Assembly: GCA_900708905.1 (NCBI GenBank)
Contig: CAADRB010000001.1
Location: forward strand, 444,030 to 508,029
Source: Hymenolepis diminuta
Taxonomy: Eukaryota; Platyhelminthes; Cestoda; Cyclophyllidea; Hymenolepididae
DNA: 64,000 nt
Direction: 5' to 3'
This document shows, piece by piece, positions 20,561-32,463 of this stretch (positions are counted from its first letter, which is position 1; the number at the start of each line of letters is the position of its first letter). A program made the translations under genes and the position numbers. Below the pieces are notes generated by a model. The model saw only the letters and a list, made by a program, of their open reading frames with translations, was not told the DNA's origin and made no database searches.

Positions 20561-23500
20561 ATGCATCGAAGTGAGTTGACTATTTTCCATTCTTAGTTTG
20601 CAGTATGAGCAACTAGTAAAAAATCGTAACAAGACAGTTGGGAGGGAACAGATAAATGAATCAGGTTGCTCATTCGGTAAAATATTACAGAGGCTACTGA
20701 CGACTTTAGTAATATTCACAACCTAACATTTAATAGGGGAAGAGACATTATCACCATTTAATACAGCTCGCCATATATGGAAGTGAAAGGTAAATAGAGA
20801 AGAATTACTACTGAATCATGGCCAAATAGATGACCAAGTTTTAAAGGACCAACAGAGAAGGAGGGATTGGACGCTTGTCTACAGTCACAGGAGTAAATTG
20901 GAAAAATATTATTATACGTATTATATATTACCTTATCAGCAAGGCGGAATAAGTAATTTATTTAGGACTGCGTTAAAAAAGTTTGATACCCACAAGAGAA
21001 GGCATCAGATTATTGATTACTTGATCTTTACGTCCGTTCTTGGATAGGTAAGGTCACAGATGAAACCATTATCGTTGTAATTAATGGCTAATCTGGCCGC
21101 CTGTCAAATACCATGTATTCAATTTATATAACCAAATTATTTTCCTTAATAGAAAAAATCCGCCTTGTGGGCTAAATATCTATTTCGTTTTCCCCAAGTA
21201 ATGGAGCTTTACAAGGTAATTCTATCATTACCAGGCTGGAATTGGGACGTAGTTAACATAGTTGCCTATCGCAAAAATCGGAGAAATATGATAAGAGCAG
21301 TAAAAATATTCTCAATTCTCAAAACTTTCTCAATTCAATGGAACGAAATTATTCTGGTTCAGATCTCTTCTCGTTCAGACATGATTTTCATATGGCCTGA
21401 TTTTCGCAATTGAATTCTAGAGGAATTAATGAGTGACAATGTTTGATTCACACATGCACCTCAATGGAAGATAAGTGCAGTGAGCAAAACACAAGACAAA
21501 AGTTCCAGGCTTTCTCAGACCCATTTATTAGGTCCATCGTGTGAATAAAAGTATCTCTTCACCATCTGCAAACTAACTTATCGATTATAATTTCTTGATG
21601 CGGCAAAAATATTTCTTGACCTTATTTGGAGCACTTCATCCTTATATTAATCACAGGTTTTTTGAGTGCCAATGCTGAAACAATAGAGAAAATGTGATAA
21701 CTTAGTTGTAGAAAATCTCAAAATCTCAATTTTTTATGCAGCACAAGATATTCATTGAGTTTCCTAAATAAATAATGATATTCGTGGAACAACGCCAGGA
21801 TAGATTCTACCTTAGAAAGTGGCAGTTTTGAATCAATGGTAATAAGCCGAACTTTAGTACTTTTCAACTTTGCGAAATCGACAACCACAAGAAAAAAATG
21901 AGATAGAGTCGGAAAACCGAGAGAAGATAACAGTCGTGTTATCAGTAAGCTAAAATATGATCAAGTTAGAGGGTTAAGGTTTAGGTGCAGGTGGTAGAGG
22001 AGTTGGGATCAATGTGTAGCTTAAGAACCGAGGGATAAGTTCTATACAAAAATGCGTAAATAAGACAATAAACTGAATTGAAACCAATAAGCGAATTGAA
22101 TTAACTGATAATGAAGACCTGAAATAAAATATCCTCACAACCATTTCATCAAACTCTTTCCATTTGATTTGTTCTTAATTCTTTTATTACCTAGACCACA
22201 TATCGGGAATTCCTAAAAAAAACCATCGCACCAGATACATAATTAAAGGGTCACTTTGTCAAGCTAACTTCCTGTTGAATGCTGCTAAGACCATGAAAAA
22301 TCATGCTGCTTTTTCGGCTTTTGAAATTAAGAAATTAAATGGAATGGGAAGACCGACCATCATAATTAAACAACGGACTAACGAACACTGAAGATTGTGG
22401 ATATGAATCCGATTCGTTATCATATAATTTGAATTTTCAAACGTGAAGCAATGAACTGTCCGTTAAGTGAATATTCTGCGGCAATAAATCCGAAAATCAA
22501 ATGAAATAACTTTCCCTCCCTTAAATCTTATTAAATACGATCTTACCTCATTGTAGTAGCTTTCCGATAATGAAAACACTTCAATTTTTTCGGCTTCACC
22601 GAGAATTAAAATATTGATGCATATTTTCATCCCTTTTTGACCTTGGAAGCAAGTCTGTTTTCACGTATCAATTTAAGGGCGACCCCTCATTGTCTAAATT
22701 TGGACTCTGCGAAATATGCAGGACTCATTATTTGACTTCATTCTTAACCTACTGCCTCTTGATATTCTCTGTTAAATCCATCTATAATTGGAGAGTCTCC
22801 ACGAACTGCAAAACTCTGCTACCGCAGAGCAGGAATGGAACAGGGTCCTTAATATTATATGTTTATTACTAAAAAGCAGAGAGGATACAGCAACTTTGCA
22901 GCTAGCAAGCTGATAAAAATGAGTAAATGAAGGCACAATTTATAATACAGGCATTCGATAGCCGAAGAAACCTATAAGTTGCATAATTGCCGTAGATTGT
23001 GTCATACACAGGAGCTAGGCAAAAACCGATAGGCTATTGATAAAAACAGACATCGTAGAAATGAGGAATTAATTCCCTATGCGACATTTTCCTGAGAACC
23101 AATTTCTCCTATATCGCTTCCAGTGGACTGTTAAAACTAACGATTTTCAAGGATATGGATCATATGCAAGAATGAATTTTCCTTGTATGCTACATTTTAG
23201 AACATCCGTAACATTTAGCACTGCATTATCTCCTCTTAAAGTTTATAGGAGGCAATTCTCGGATTGACGCTCTTTTGAAAGACTCACGATTTTGGTTAAC
23301 AGAACTGCTTCTAGTATTCTGATGTCCACCAAGGCGAAAGTTTACAGCCTCTCTTGGTGGAAGGGTTTGAACATGAAACAATAAAGTATATCACTCTTGA
23401 TAAAAGGAAACATATTCAGTAGAAATAGAGACAAAAAATTATAAATTTGAAATAAGATTTCACTTTTTTCTTCTCAGGCATAGTCCCACGATGCCAATTT

Positions 23501-25478
23501 CACATTCTAATGATTATATTTATGAAATTATCTCTTATTTTCTGAGTGAATTCATTTTTTCATTTCTTTCCGAACCTATTTACCGGTTTTTTAGTTTATA
23601 AAGCTAGTCAATCCCTTCGGAAACAACTTCTTATTGTCTCAGAATGATATGAGCTAATTTTGCGTAAACGTAGCACAGCCTACCAGAGTTAACTTGAATT
23701 TTCTCCAACTGTAATGTAGCATGGAATAGAATTTGAAAATACTTTATTTAAATATTTATATAAATTGTAAAATTTCTGAATTATTCACGTTCTATTGATG
23801 AGGAATTTCTAATCTTTCTAGCACAATGTTTTAATATTCTCAGAATTCGATTAAAATTCACCAGCCATGCTTTTTTACGCCCTAAGAACTTTCATAAGCA
23901 AATTTTGTTAGATACTGCCTTTGCAAACTTTGAAAACTGATAAATTTACTCTTGTCTTTCAAGAGAGGTAACAGTCTAACCTTTTAGGCTACTGTCAGAT
24001 TATTATGAATATGAAATTTCAGGAATTTTATTTCCTTTAAGAAATTCATATTGAAGGACTGAATGCAAGACAAATTTATCTGCAATTAACAATAAATTGA
24101 ATGCTTGCTTCTGAGTCACCTCAACAAAGTATCTGACGTGGTGCTTACAGCATTGTCATACTCCTTGTAGTCTAAAAATACGAGCGCATCTTTCATTGAT
24201 ATCAGTATTTAATAAAAATAGTTCTGATTTATTTCAAAGCTGTTTGCGACCTATAATAGATTAATTATGGTTAAGTTGGCGAACTCATAAGCTTGCTCAT
24301 TGGACACAACTTACTTAGTTGAAATAAAAAATCCTGGTTTAAATACAATGTAAATATTACAGTTGCTTTTGATTGAACTTCAGTTAGATCTATGTTAAAA
24401 AAGTAGTTACTACTTTTATCTACTCGTTCTTGGTTGTAAAACTATATTAATAAATCAAGGTGGCATGAGAAATCGCGGAATCCTATTGGGTGAACATCTG
24501 AGTATCGCGAACATAATCTTACTCATTAACTTTGCGTGGCAACATCATTAAATTTGAACACTAACACATTACACAGTAAACCACCATCATTAAAAATACA
24601 TGCATATCAATGATTGTTTTGACTTTATTATTTGCTTCATAATTAAACTTGTCCAAATTTTTTTCACAGTTCCACGGTCATTAAAAATGGCAATATAAAT
24701 GCAATTACTGAACTAAAAGGCAGATGATATCATTAATCAACATATCGTTTACACCAAAATAGGATTGTGAAATAGGTGGCCACGAAACTATAACTAGTTC
24801 ATGAAATTCAATGTTATTGCCGCCCAGTTATTTTGAAAAATAAAATCTGACAGAAATTAACTCCTTAATTATTCAAGAGGTGTGAAAGACAACGCGGCGC
24901 AAATTGCAGCTCGAGCTCCAAAGGTTACTTTATGAAAAGAGAAGTCGTTAGATTTTGCCTCCAACTCCATTAGACAACTGTAATATGTAAAAGTAAACAG
25001 CTTTGTATTAAATTGGTATTTTTCATATGAAAATTAACTGGTCATTCGCGTTGGTCAGATGGACATAATAATAAAGTAAAAAAGTGGATCCAGCCCTGAT
25101 CCGAAGTCAGTACTTATGTGAAAACATCACTGGTATGGAGATATAGTAAAGACCCGATCAATCGGTATTAAACAATAATGTCAATTCAAAGAGAATTCCA
25201 AACAATCCATTCGTTTCTAATGTTTCCCGTGTTCCGTTTCCCATGAAGGAAAATGGTTGAATGTTCTAAATAATTGTTTATAATTAAGAATTCTCAGGAG
25301 ATTCAGCATTTCAATTAGGAAAATAAATGACACTTTTGCAGAAAAATGTCCTGCTAAGGAAACAAAAGATTGTCTAAATAAAAAAATACGAAATACGTAT
25401 TTGTATCTTACTTTCATTAGCCTTGAAAGACCCTATTATAAAATTACATTAGTTCTCATCATTTCTCTTGTATCTCAG

Positions 25479-25727
25479 CTGTTAGAAGAATATATTCCGG
25501 AAGTGGTTGATCTACATTCCAAATTAAGCAAAAGGTCAATAAACCCAGGAGTCCACGAACAGCGTCTTATTAAAGAAGCAGTGGAAAAATCCAAAAGCGC
25601 ACAATCTGAGTCTAAAGAACATAATTTGTCAAATTTATTTGCTAATTCTACTCGAACCCCTTTACTTGACCCCATTGGGTTGCATTTCGTTTCCTATGTT
25701 CGGTCACTTTCCCACAATGAAAAATAA
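25479..25727 (+). CDS. Probable terminal exon, gene unknown (possibly an alternative cyclase tail)
   Basis: A strong acceptor (TTTCTCTTGTATCTCAG) is followed by 82 open codons and a stop at 25725. The peptide is coherent and hydrophilic: LLEEYIPEVVDLHSKLSK, then GVHEQRLIKEAVEKSKSAQS, Asn/Ser-rich sequence and a DPIGLHFVSY segment. AATAAA overlaps the stop codon and another follows near 25755. I recognise no domain. It needs an upstream exon ending in phase 0. In the cyclase a GTGATC donor at 17032 would give phase 0 and an LPEPPP|LLEEYIP junction, but that donor is weaker and the intron would be 8.4 kb. Another gene is equally possible. Confidence 0.5.
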   Translation: MLEEYIPEVVDLHSKLSKRSINPGVHEQRLIKEAVEKSKSAQSESKEHNLSNLFANSTRTPLLDPIGLHFVSYVRSLSHNEK

Positions 25728-27955
25728 AGATTCACTTTTTCCTTCTCTGGATAATAAAAAATAAAATGAGGAATTTTAAAACGCAGATCTTTAGTGGGCT
25801 CCGCTACATTAAAAACGCCTTTGATAATATCGTCTACCTCCCAACGGCTGTAATTAGATAAATTAACCAAGGTAACCACGAACAAACTTTTAATCAATGA
25901 GAGCAGCCAACCAGCTCTAAACATTACGGTTATGAGTGCAAAAGAAAATTTAAGGACCACGCCACGACTACATTTGGATCATACAATTAGAACTGTACTT
26001 CTTGAGAGATATAGGTTGAATCAATGCTTCAAAAATTCAGATTAAGTAAAGCTTGACAACCTGACTTCGCAAAATGGGCTTATTGGAACCCCGGATCATT
26101 ATGTACTGGATTACTTTTCTCCCTTTTTTGTTCAGATGCCATTTCAAGATTAAAAATTTTAAAAGATTTGCATTGTCATGAGTACTTTTAATAATTTTTT
26201 CTTCTAATAGGCAAAATATTTTGACGTAATCATTGTTATAGTGAAATTACAAAATGACTGCCATAAAATGTGTTCTTGAAACCTAACTATAATCTCTTTT
26301 AGCATTCTTGTCATGATCCAATGAACTGTAGTGCGATAAAATCCACTGCCAGATCACGAAATATATTCATACAATACCGCTTAAACTAGTCGATTTTGAT
26401 ATTTATCAAATTGAGACAGGTTTGATGAATTTGCGGTTGTCTAAATGGGGGGCGTCATTCTACAATAGTCAGAACTGCGCATTGATGGACTTATTTCAAG
26501 ATAATTCGTGACAACAGGTTGTTTTTGCAGGAAATAGGCGAAATTCTCGCTTTTGAGCCATCAAAACAAAACGTCTGACAGTGTGTTTGCGATAACGTAA
26601 AAGTCAATGGCACAATAAAACATGACACATTTTTCCTTTGATATTAAACTAAAAACGTGATATGGAATAATGACTGCCAAAATATGAGCGTAAATATTAA
26701 GTTTAAAGAATAAGACAACTAAATGTAACGTCAGTAACGTTGGAGACATTCTGAATTACCTTAGTATTGAAATAAAGTTTGGGGGTTTTAAACATGGGAC
26801 AGCATTTGAATAAATGAAATGAGGGGAGAGAGGTCAAGAATAATGACTTCAAAACGTCCCAAGCTGTCATTTGTATTCGGAAACACTGAGTTATCAATAC
26901 TCCCCTTAATAGAAGCTTTCAATTTGTGACTTTCTAATGTTCAATCTTCATCAATTGATTTCTTTGTTGCTAGATGGTTTCATTACTAGGATAATCTGGC
27001 CCCGTTGTCAAGTTGATTTAATTGACTGGCCAAAACACCTCGACTTATTTGTATCACTTCACATTCAAGAACAGAAAGATAGGACCAGCATATCTTATTA
27101 CAGTTCAGTTAACTTTGGGAATTAGACGATTTCGGATGTGGCTTCTTCTCTGATGAATAACATTTGCCATAAAAAGCAGATGTGACTGTTGTAAGAGCGT
27201 TCAATATTTTCCCATGATGAAATTATGAAATATGTTTCATAAGAAGCGAATTAACGCTCTGTTAATTAAGATTTAATCAAGTTTAAAATAATCGTCAATA
27301 AATCAAAAAATAATTATGAAAACTTGTGTTTTACTAATGAAACATGACAAGAAAGATGACCTAAAACACATTTTAGCTCCAGCTTGAGAAATGCTTGTGC
27401 TTGATGTAGAAAATTAATTAAATTTGTGTCCCTTTCAATTGCGCGAATCCATCGTCCTCATGACTTGTCTGAGACAGAGAAGAGCAGAATGGAGGTAGCA
27501 ACTCCGGGCCGTAATTAACCAAAATTGCGATTCTTTCGGGGAATTAGATTGTACAAATCAGGCGTTAGATAACTGAGAAAATCGGCAAATTTTTCATCAC
27601 ACACAAAAATATTCAAAGAAGGCAATAAACTGCATAAATTTAGATACGGGAATCACCCCAACCGACTTTATGATCAAGAACAAAGTCACTGCAGCCCTAT
27701 TGAAAGACAAAAAATATCATGCTAAACAGTATTTGGGAATTAAGCTTTTTACCGCCTTTTGTTATCGGTTGATCCGATTATCCGACAAAATAAGGTAGAT
27801 GCTAACTGCAAAATAAAAATAAGATCTATTAAAGAAAACTGGTAAAGTTCAGAACTATCTTTTAGGAAATAAACAAAATTTAATGAGAGACTTTAGGAAC
27901 GAATTTGATTTCAGGAATCAAAGGATAGGTGAAAAGTTAGCATTATGTAGAAGTC
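25728..27955. other. Intergenic, nothing recognised
   Basis: AT-rich sequence without supportable coding, RNA or mobile-element content. Small open frames at 25694-25960, 26561-26749, 26703-26897 and 26937-27125 look like chance. Confidence 0.5.
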
Positions 27956-28980
27956 TATGATAACTGTTGTTGGTGTTAGAGTAACAACTAACACCCGGCA
28001 GGAAACGCCTAACAACAGCAACAAAAGCTACAGACCAGAACATCAAGAGCTGGCCAGGCCAAAATGTATTGGTCAAACCATAATGAGGATTCAAGCAAGT
28101 AAGAGGTAATGAACAAAGGCGATGAGGGGATAATGTAGAGGCAGGTGCATGACGAGCGTGGTCCACGTTTGTGTGTGGGTGGGACTACAAAAGGAGTTTA
28201 TGTGGATCACTCGGGCAAGAGCGTGCGTGAGAATATGAGCGCAGGTGTACTGTTAAGTGAAATGAGGAAGTAATAGAAAGGAGGCGTCGGTAGACGCGTA
28301 TAGATATGACAGATAAGGCTTTTGCGTTATAGGGACATAAAGATGTCACTGCAGCGTCGTGGGCGAAAGACCGAAGTATTGTCATAGAGGATGCGAACAA
28401 AGAGTAATTTCAGAAATGCATAAAGAGTCATCATTCAGCCTCCCCAGCCTCGAGATACATAAGGGTGACAAAGTTCTGGCTGTGAATCAGTCTAAATGTA
28501 ATTGTACTGTTCAAGCTAAATGTCTCACTCTTTGGGAGGCCGTAGGCATTAGATGAGGAAGCCGAAGTTTTCATATGGTGGTAGAATAGAATATTGCATG
28601 AATGGCAAACAAAAAACTGAACTGAAACGGAGAATGCAGGAAAGCTAATTGGAATGTTCCGAATAACAGCCAATCAATGGAAAATGTGATACATGAAAAT
28701 TAAAAAGAAGGGGTTATTATAAAACGATAGAGAGCAGGTAATTAAGAATGAATGGGAAACATCCGAATTTGAAGGAAAGCAGAGCCGGAAATTGTTCGAT
28801 TACTTTATCTTCGGGTTGATAGTTGCATTTATTTTGAGGCCCTTCTTGTTTTGTCTGCTGCTTGTAGTAATTTTACTGCATTATGAATGAAAGTAATGTG
28901 AATGTGTTGGGAATATCGAAGCTCTGGTAGTATTTTTGAAGATTGAGATGAATGGGATAATATCTGCCTCGTTGGTAAGG
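27956..28980. other. Left part of a G+C-richer island
   Basis: Between the inverted repeats and the coding relic the sequence is richer in G, with GTGTGTGGGTGGG near 28172 and few long A/T runs. The open frames at 27918-28166, 28185-28400, 28359-28556 and 28431-28673 overlap on both strands and have no motif. It could be part of one decayed insertion with the relic that follows. Confidence 0.4.
27964..28018. repeat. Nested inverted repeats
   Basis: GGTGTTAG (27972-27979) and CTAACACC (27988-27995) form a perfect 8-bp stem with an 8-nt loop. They are enclosed by CTGTTGTT (27964-27971) and AACAACAG (28011-28018), a second perfect 8-bp inverted pair. Such nested ends resemble a mobile-element terminus or a protein-binding site. 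Confidence 0.5.
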
Positions 28981-29640
28981 CTATTTTTGCAGACAGCGTG
29001 GTGCAGGAGCTGCCTGGATATTGACACCTGTTTCCAATTGAGACATTTTGGAAGGATTTGTCACTCCAGATTTCTGAGTGTTCTTATTTCGCCTTGCTCG
29101 TCTCTTGTGGATGACTGGTACGTGCCCAGGCGAGCAGTACTGCTTCTCTCCTTGAACAGAGTTGGAATCATTGACAATAGACGGAGGTCCTTTGGAGTGT
29201 TCTCGATTAGAAGTATGGAGCTGCTCTGTGTCAAATTCCGTTTCTGGGGTGATATTTGTGAACGACGAATCATCGCTGCCCGTTTGGAGAGGATCCGGCT
29301 CTGAATTATCTCTTTTGTGACTGCGGTCCATTAGTAGCTCCACTTATTAGCTCCTTGCAGAGCCATTTGCCAAATTCTAATTTTGGCTGCTTCATGCGCT
29401 CCAAGGTAGCAAACCTGGGGTCATCGTAAGATGTTGTAGACGGTTTTCCGAGAAAGTCCTACGCGAGCTAGAATACTGCTGGTGTTAGACCCTTGAGAAG
29501 GCACGTTAATCGCCCTTGCTGGATTATTTCGTTGGCGCGAAACTGTGCCTCGTGGAATATGAAAGTCCTGGGATACAGAGACTATTGAAACCGTGAATAG
29601 TGTAATACCGATGAGAAAACTGCGAGTTTTTAAGCGCTGA
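28981..29640 (-). pseudogene. Frame-broken coding relic, possibly a DNA-binding or transposase-like protein
   Basis: Three successive minus-strand segments read as plausible protein but in different frames. The first (about 29640 down to 29420) includes IPRGTVSRQRNNPA and GLSRKTVYNI, which looks like a helix-turn-helix. The second (about 29427 to 29315) gives DDPRFATLERMKQPKLEFGK followed by WLCKELI. The third (29343 to 28981) is a 120-codon frame of charged, Ser/Thr-rich sequence with a basic KRRARRNKN patch. Two single-base shifts would connect them, either by decay or by sequence error; the only N of the window is 221 bases away. I do not recognise the family. It may be a host gene exon with errors, or a dead mobile element. 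Confidence 0.4.
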
Positions 29641-29860
29641 GTGAATCAGATTAAAATACTAAACAATATATTTCAACTGTTTTTCATTGTAGTTTGTAGC
29701 GGATGCTACACCAATAATTCTTTTGCTAAACCTAAGTAATCCTCCTAGCAGTCCAAATAGCCTCTAGTAGAGTCCTCTATTACCAATTCACTCCCAAATT
29801 AGCTTAGCTATGCCCAAAATGGTAAGAACCGGTAAGATGCTGAGTGAAGAGGGTTTATTG

Positions 29861-29861
29861 N
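29861..29861. other. Ambiguous base
   Basis: A single N, the only one in the window, marks local uncertainty in the assembly close to the frame-broken relic at 28981-29640. Confidence 0.99.
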
Positions 29862-29936
29862 CCACTTCGTTGTCTCTTTTTATCAATGCTTAGTCATTAA
29901 ATACAAAACCATGCTGGGCTGCCGGGATCTTGATTG

Positions 29937-30044
29937 CTGATTGGTTGGGCAGGTCTCTGCACACACGGCCGCGCTTGATCTCAACGTGACCGGTTACATG
30001 GCCGCACTTCCCGTGGTGAGTTCTAGCGCACGTGATCCAATCAG
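29937..30044. promoter_or_regulatory. Promoter-like CCAAT and E-box block
   Basis: CTGATTGG (29937-29944) and CCAATCAG (30037-30044) are a perfect inverted pair of CCAAT boxes 92 bases apart, with CACGTG at 30029-30034 and a G+C-rich interior (CACGGCCGCGC). This is exceptional in the AT-rich surroundings. It could be a promoter for the minus-strand relic to its left, or an LTR. No TATA box or transcript start can be placed. Confidence 0.4.
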
Positions 30045-32279
30045 TCTTGTTAGCGTTGTGAACCCCACAAGTTACGCATATTTTTTCCTTTCAGAATGAA
30101 CGTTTAAATAAACGTATATAATTATTTATTAATCGGAGCTTTCAAAAGTCCGATTTGAGAAATTGACGCAGTTAGGCAAACTGTACTAAATCAAAAAGTT
30201 TCAGCTAATTTCAAAGCAATAAATATTAGCTAAACGCTGATTGAAATGAAGATGGGAGTGGTGTAACCGCCCATTTTATAAACTCGCGCAATTCCAGCCG
30301 TTAGCTTTTACTTGGCATCAAATAACTTCGGGCTGGATCATGAAATATGTGACTATTTAGCCGTACGAGAGTTCAAATTTCCGTTCATGAAAATCAGTAC
30401 AGTCATCCCCAATTGTCCTGAAAACTACTTTTCAATAGAAATGAAACTCTTACATATCCTGAAATTTTAAAAATATGGAAGTAAAAACTGTAAATCGAGC
30501 TCTTCAAGAAAGATATTTTCACATTTTGTCTTCCTCTCTATTTAATAATTGTAATATTATCCAAATCGTATTTTTGGTTTTGAATACTGACCGATCATTT
30601 TTGTTGCTGATTAAATAAGCTTAATAAGATACTTCAATAAGATATTAATATTAAATTTCACCCCGATGTAACTTTAGTGAATCCTGATATTATTAAATCC
30701 TGTAAGGTGGTATCTTTGTACTATCACTCTCATAAGGAGGAACAGACGTCTTGTTAGGTTAAACCATCTAACGGATCGGTAGCTCCAAAGTTGGGAGTAG
30801 TGTCAACACTCAATGTTTTAGATTTGTTAAATCGGGTGTACATTCACCTTAGCTACCAAACAAATATGAAGTGAATGGGATTAAGAAATTGCTGAGGAAT
30901 GCACACCTTCGCTGATGCAAAAAACATCTACTGCAGATTTAATTCTAATTTCCTTTAAACTAGAATCCAACCAAAAGCTCTCTAAAATTTAAAAAAATTA
31001 ATTTTTGGGGACAAAAAGTTCAATGCACAAATGACACTATGTAAAAATCCTGGTTAAAAAAAATGAAAAATCCTAATTTATCTGGCGCGTTCTCTCAGTA
31101 AATATTTTATTTATGGCTATTCACTTCTTGTTTAAATCGAATTTTCAAAACATCCTTTTGTTCAAACTGACTACATAAATGAATTGCATCCAAGCAAAAG
31201 CTAAAGGGTATCTTCATATTGTTTAGACTAATATTCCACTGACAGGGAAACAATGCAATACTCACAGTTACAGAAAGATTAATTTGACATTATTCTATCA
31301 GCTGAAGAACAGAAGTAGACAAGCTTTATAGTCCAGAATTGTTTATACCATTGACAGTTTTGGACAGAGCCTCTGAGTGTTTGAAAGTACAAATTCAATT
31401 AGGCGAAGTTAGCCAATATTTAGTTATTTCATTTCCCAAACGGAGGGAGTTTAAGAACGTAGATTTAAGACATTCAAATATCTACTAACCTTGCTGAGAT
31501 ACTCATTTTTAACTGAATTTATTTCGCTTGACTAATATCAGCCAACCGTTATCCGATTATCGAAAAAGCGTACGAATTACGAACGAATAACATGACCGAC
31601 TACTCAAAATATTTCTTAACTACCAATCAGTTCTATAATTCATCATGAATAAGAACTATCGACCAGCAAACATTAGGCCAGATTCTGCCGTTTAAAATAT
31701 GAAACAATGGACATGAATTATAAAAAATTCTCCTTTTGGCAAAATAAGGAAATTTTGATGAATGTATAATGCAGTTCTTTCGATGTTCTGAACTTATTTT
31801 TCAACTTTCAAATTTCTCATCTCTATTTATGTGAATTATTCTTCCCCGCATTCAAATCTGTTTCAATGATTAAAAAATGCAATATTTTTCGCAATGCTAT
31901 AGATAACGATATTAAAATAACTGATTAATTTTTTGAATTCTGGCGCTTATAAATGCGATTTACATGTAGTCCAAGGCAGGAGAAATTGTTCTAGAATTTT
32001 CTTCCGTGGGAAACATCTGACACGGGGAACAGCGATTTAACCCAGACAGAGATCAAGATGATGGAATCGAATTGCAGTACCAATTGTGACTACGGTAGCT
32101 TAACGGCCTGAAAATATATTTAACCTTTGGATTCAAGTTGTATGCCTTTTAATTAAATGGGAAAGTTCACTGTGTTATGTTATTGTTTCTCTAAATTTAC
32201 ACCCTGAGTGAATTTATGTTCGAGAAGCCATGGGTTTACTGAGTACCTAAGTAAATAAAATGAGTGGTTAATCCCTTCA

Positions 32280-32463
32280 GGTACCTATGAAAATACTCTC
32301 ATCTCCATTAGAAGAAGTTTTCACAACACTTCGTCTAGAAAGAAGGAGAGTATCAAGGAAACGCTCGTTATCTGACTAGAATTAACCGGAGCGGTTGGTC
32401 ATCCACTCACTGAATCTAAGAGTCTCCGACTTGGCATTCGTCTACTTTGACCACTGCGTCGCA
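32280..32463 (-). repeat. tRNA-like SINE, copy D
   Basis: In complement it begins GACGCAGTGGTCAAAGTAG (A-box-like, compare GGCGCAGTGGTCAAGGTG at 43147). It continues CAGTGAGTGGATGACCAACC, matching CAGTGAAGGGTATGGCCAACC at 43215. Its end carries TTGTGAAAACTTCTTCTAAT, matching the end of the copy at 53455 (TTGTGAGTACTTCTCCTAAT). This is one of the fullest copies, about 180 bases. Confidence 0.7.

Larger units (their letters stand above)
17158..25478. other. AT-rich region downstream of the cyclase
   Basis: Apart from two SINE fragments and one good pyrimidine-tract repeat (20455-20560), I see no supportable gene in 8.3 kb. Short open frames at 19122-19421, 20447-20719, 21165-21413, 22690-22872 and 23079-23267 have no splice context or motif; the one at 20447 is the repeat. 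If the exon at 25479 belongs to the cyclase, this is its last intron. Confidence 0.5.
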
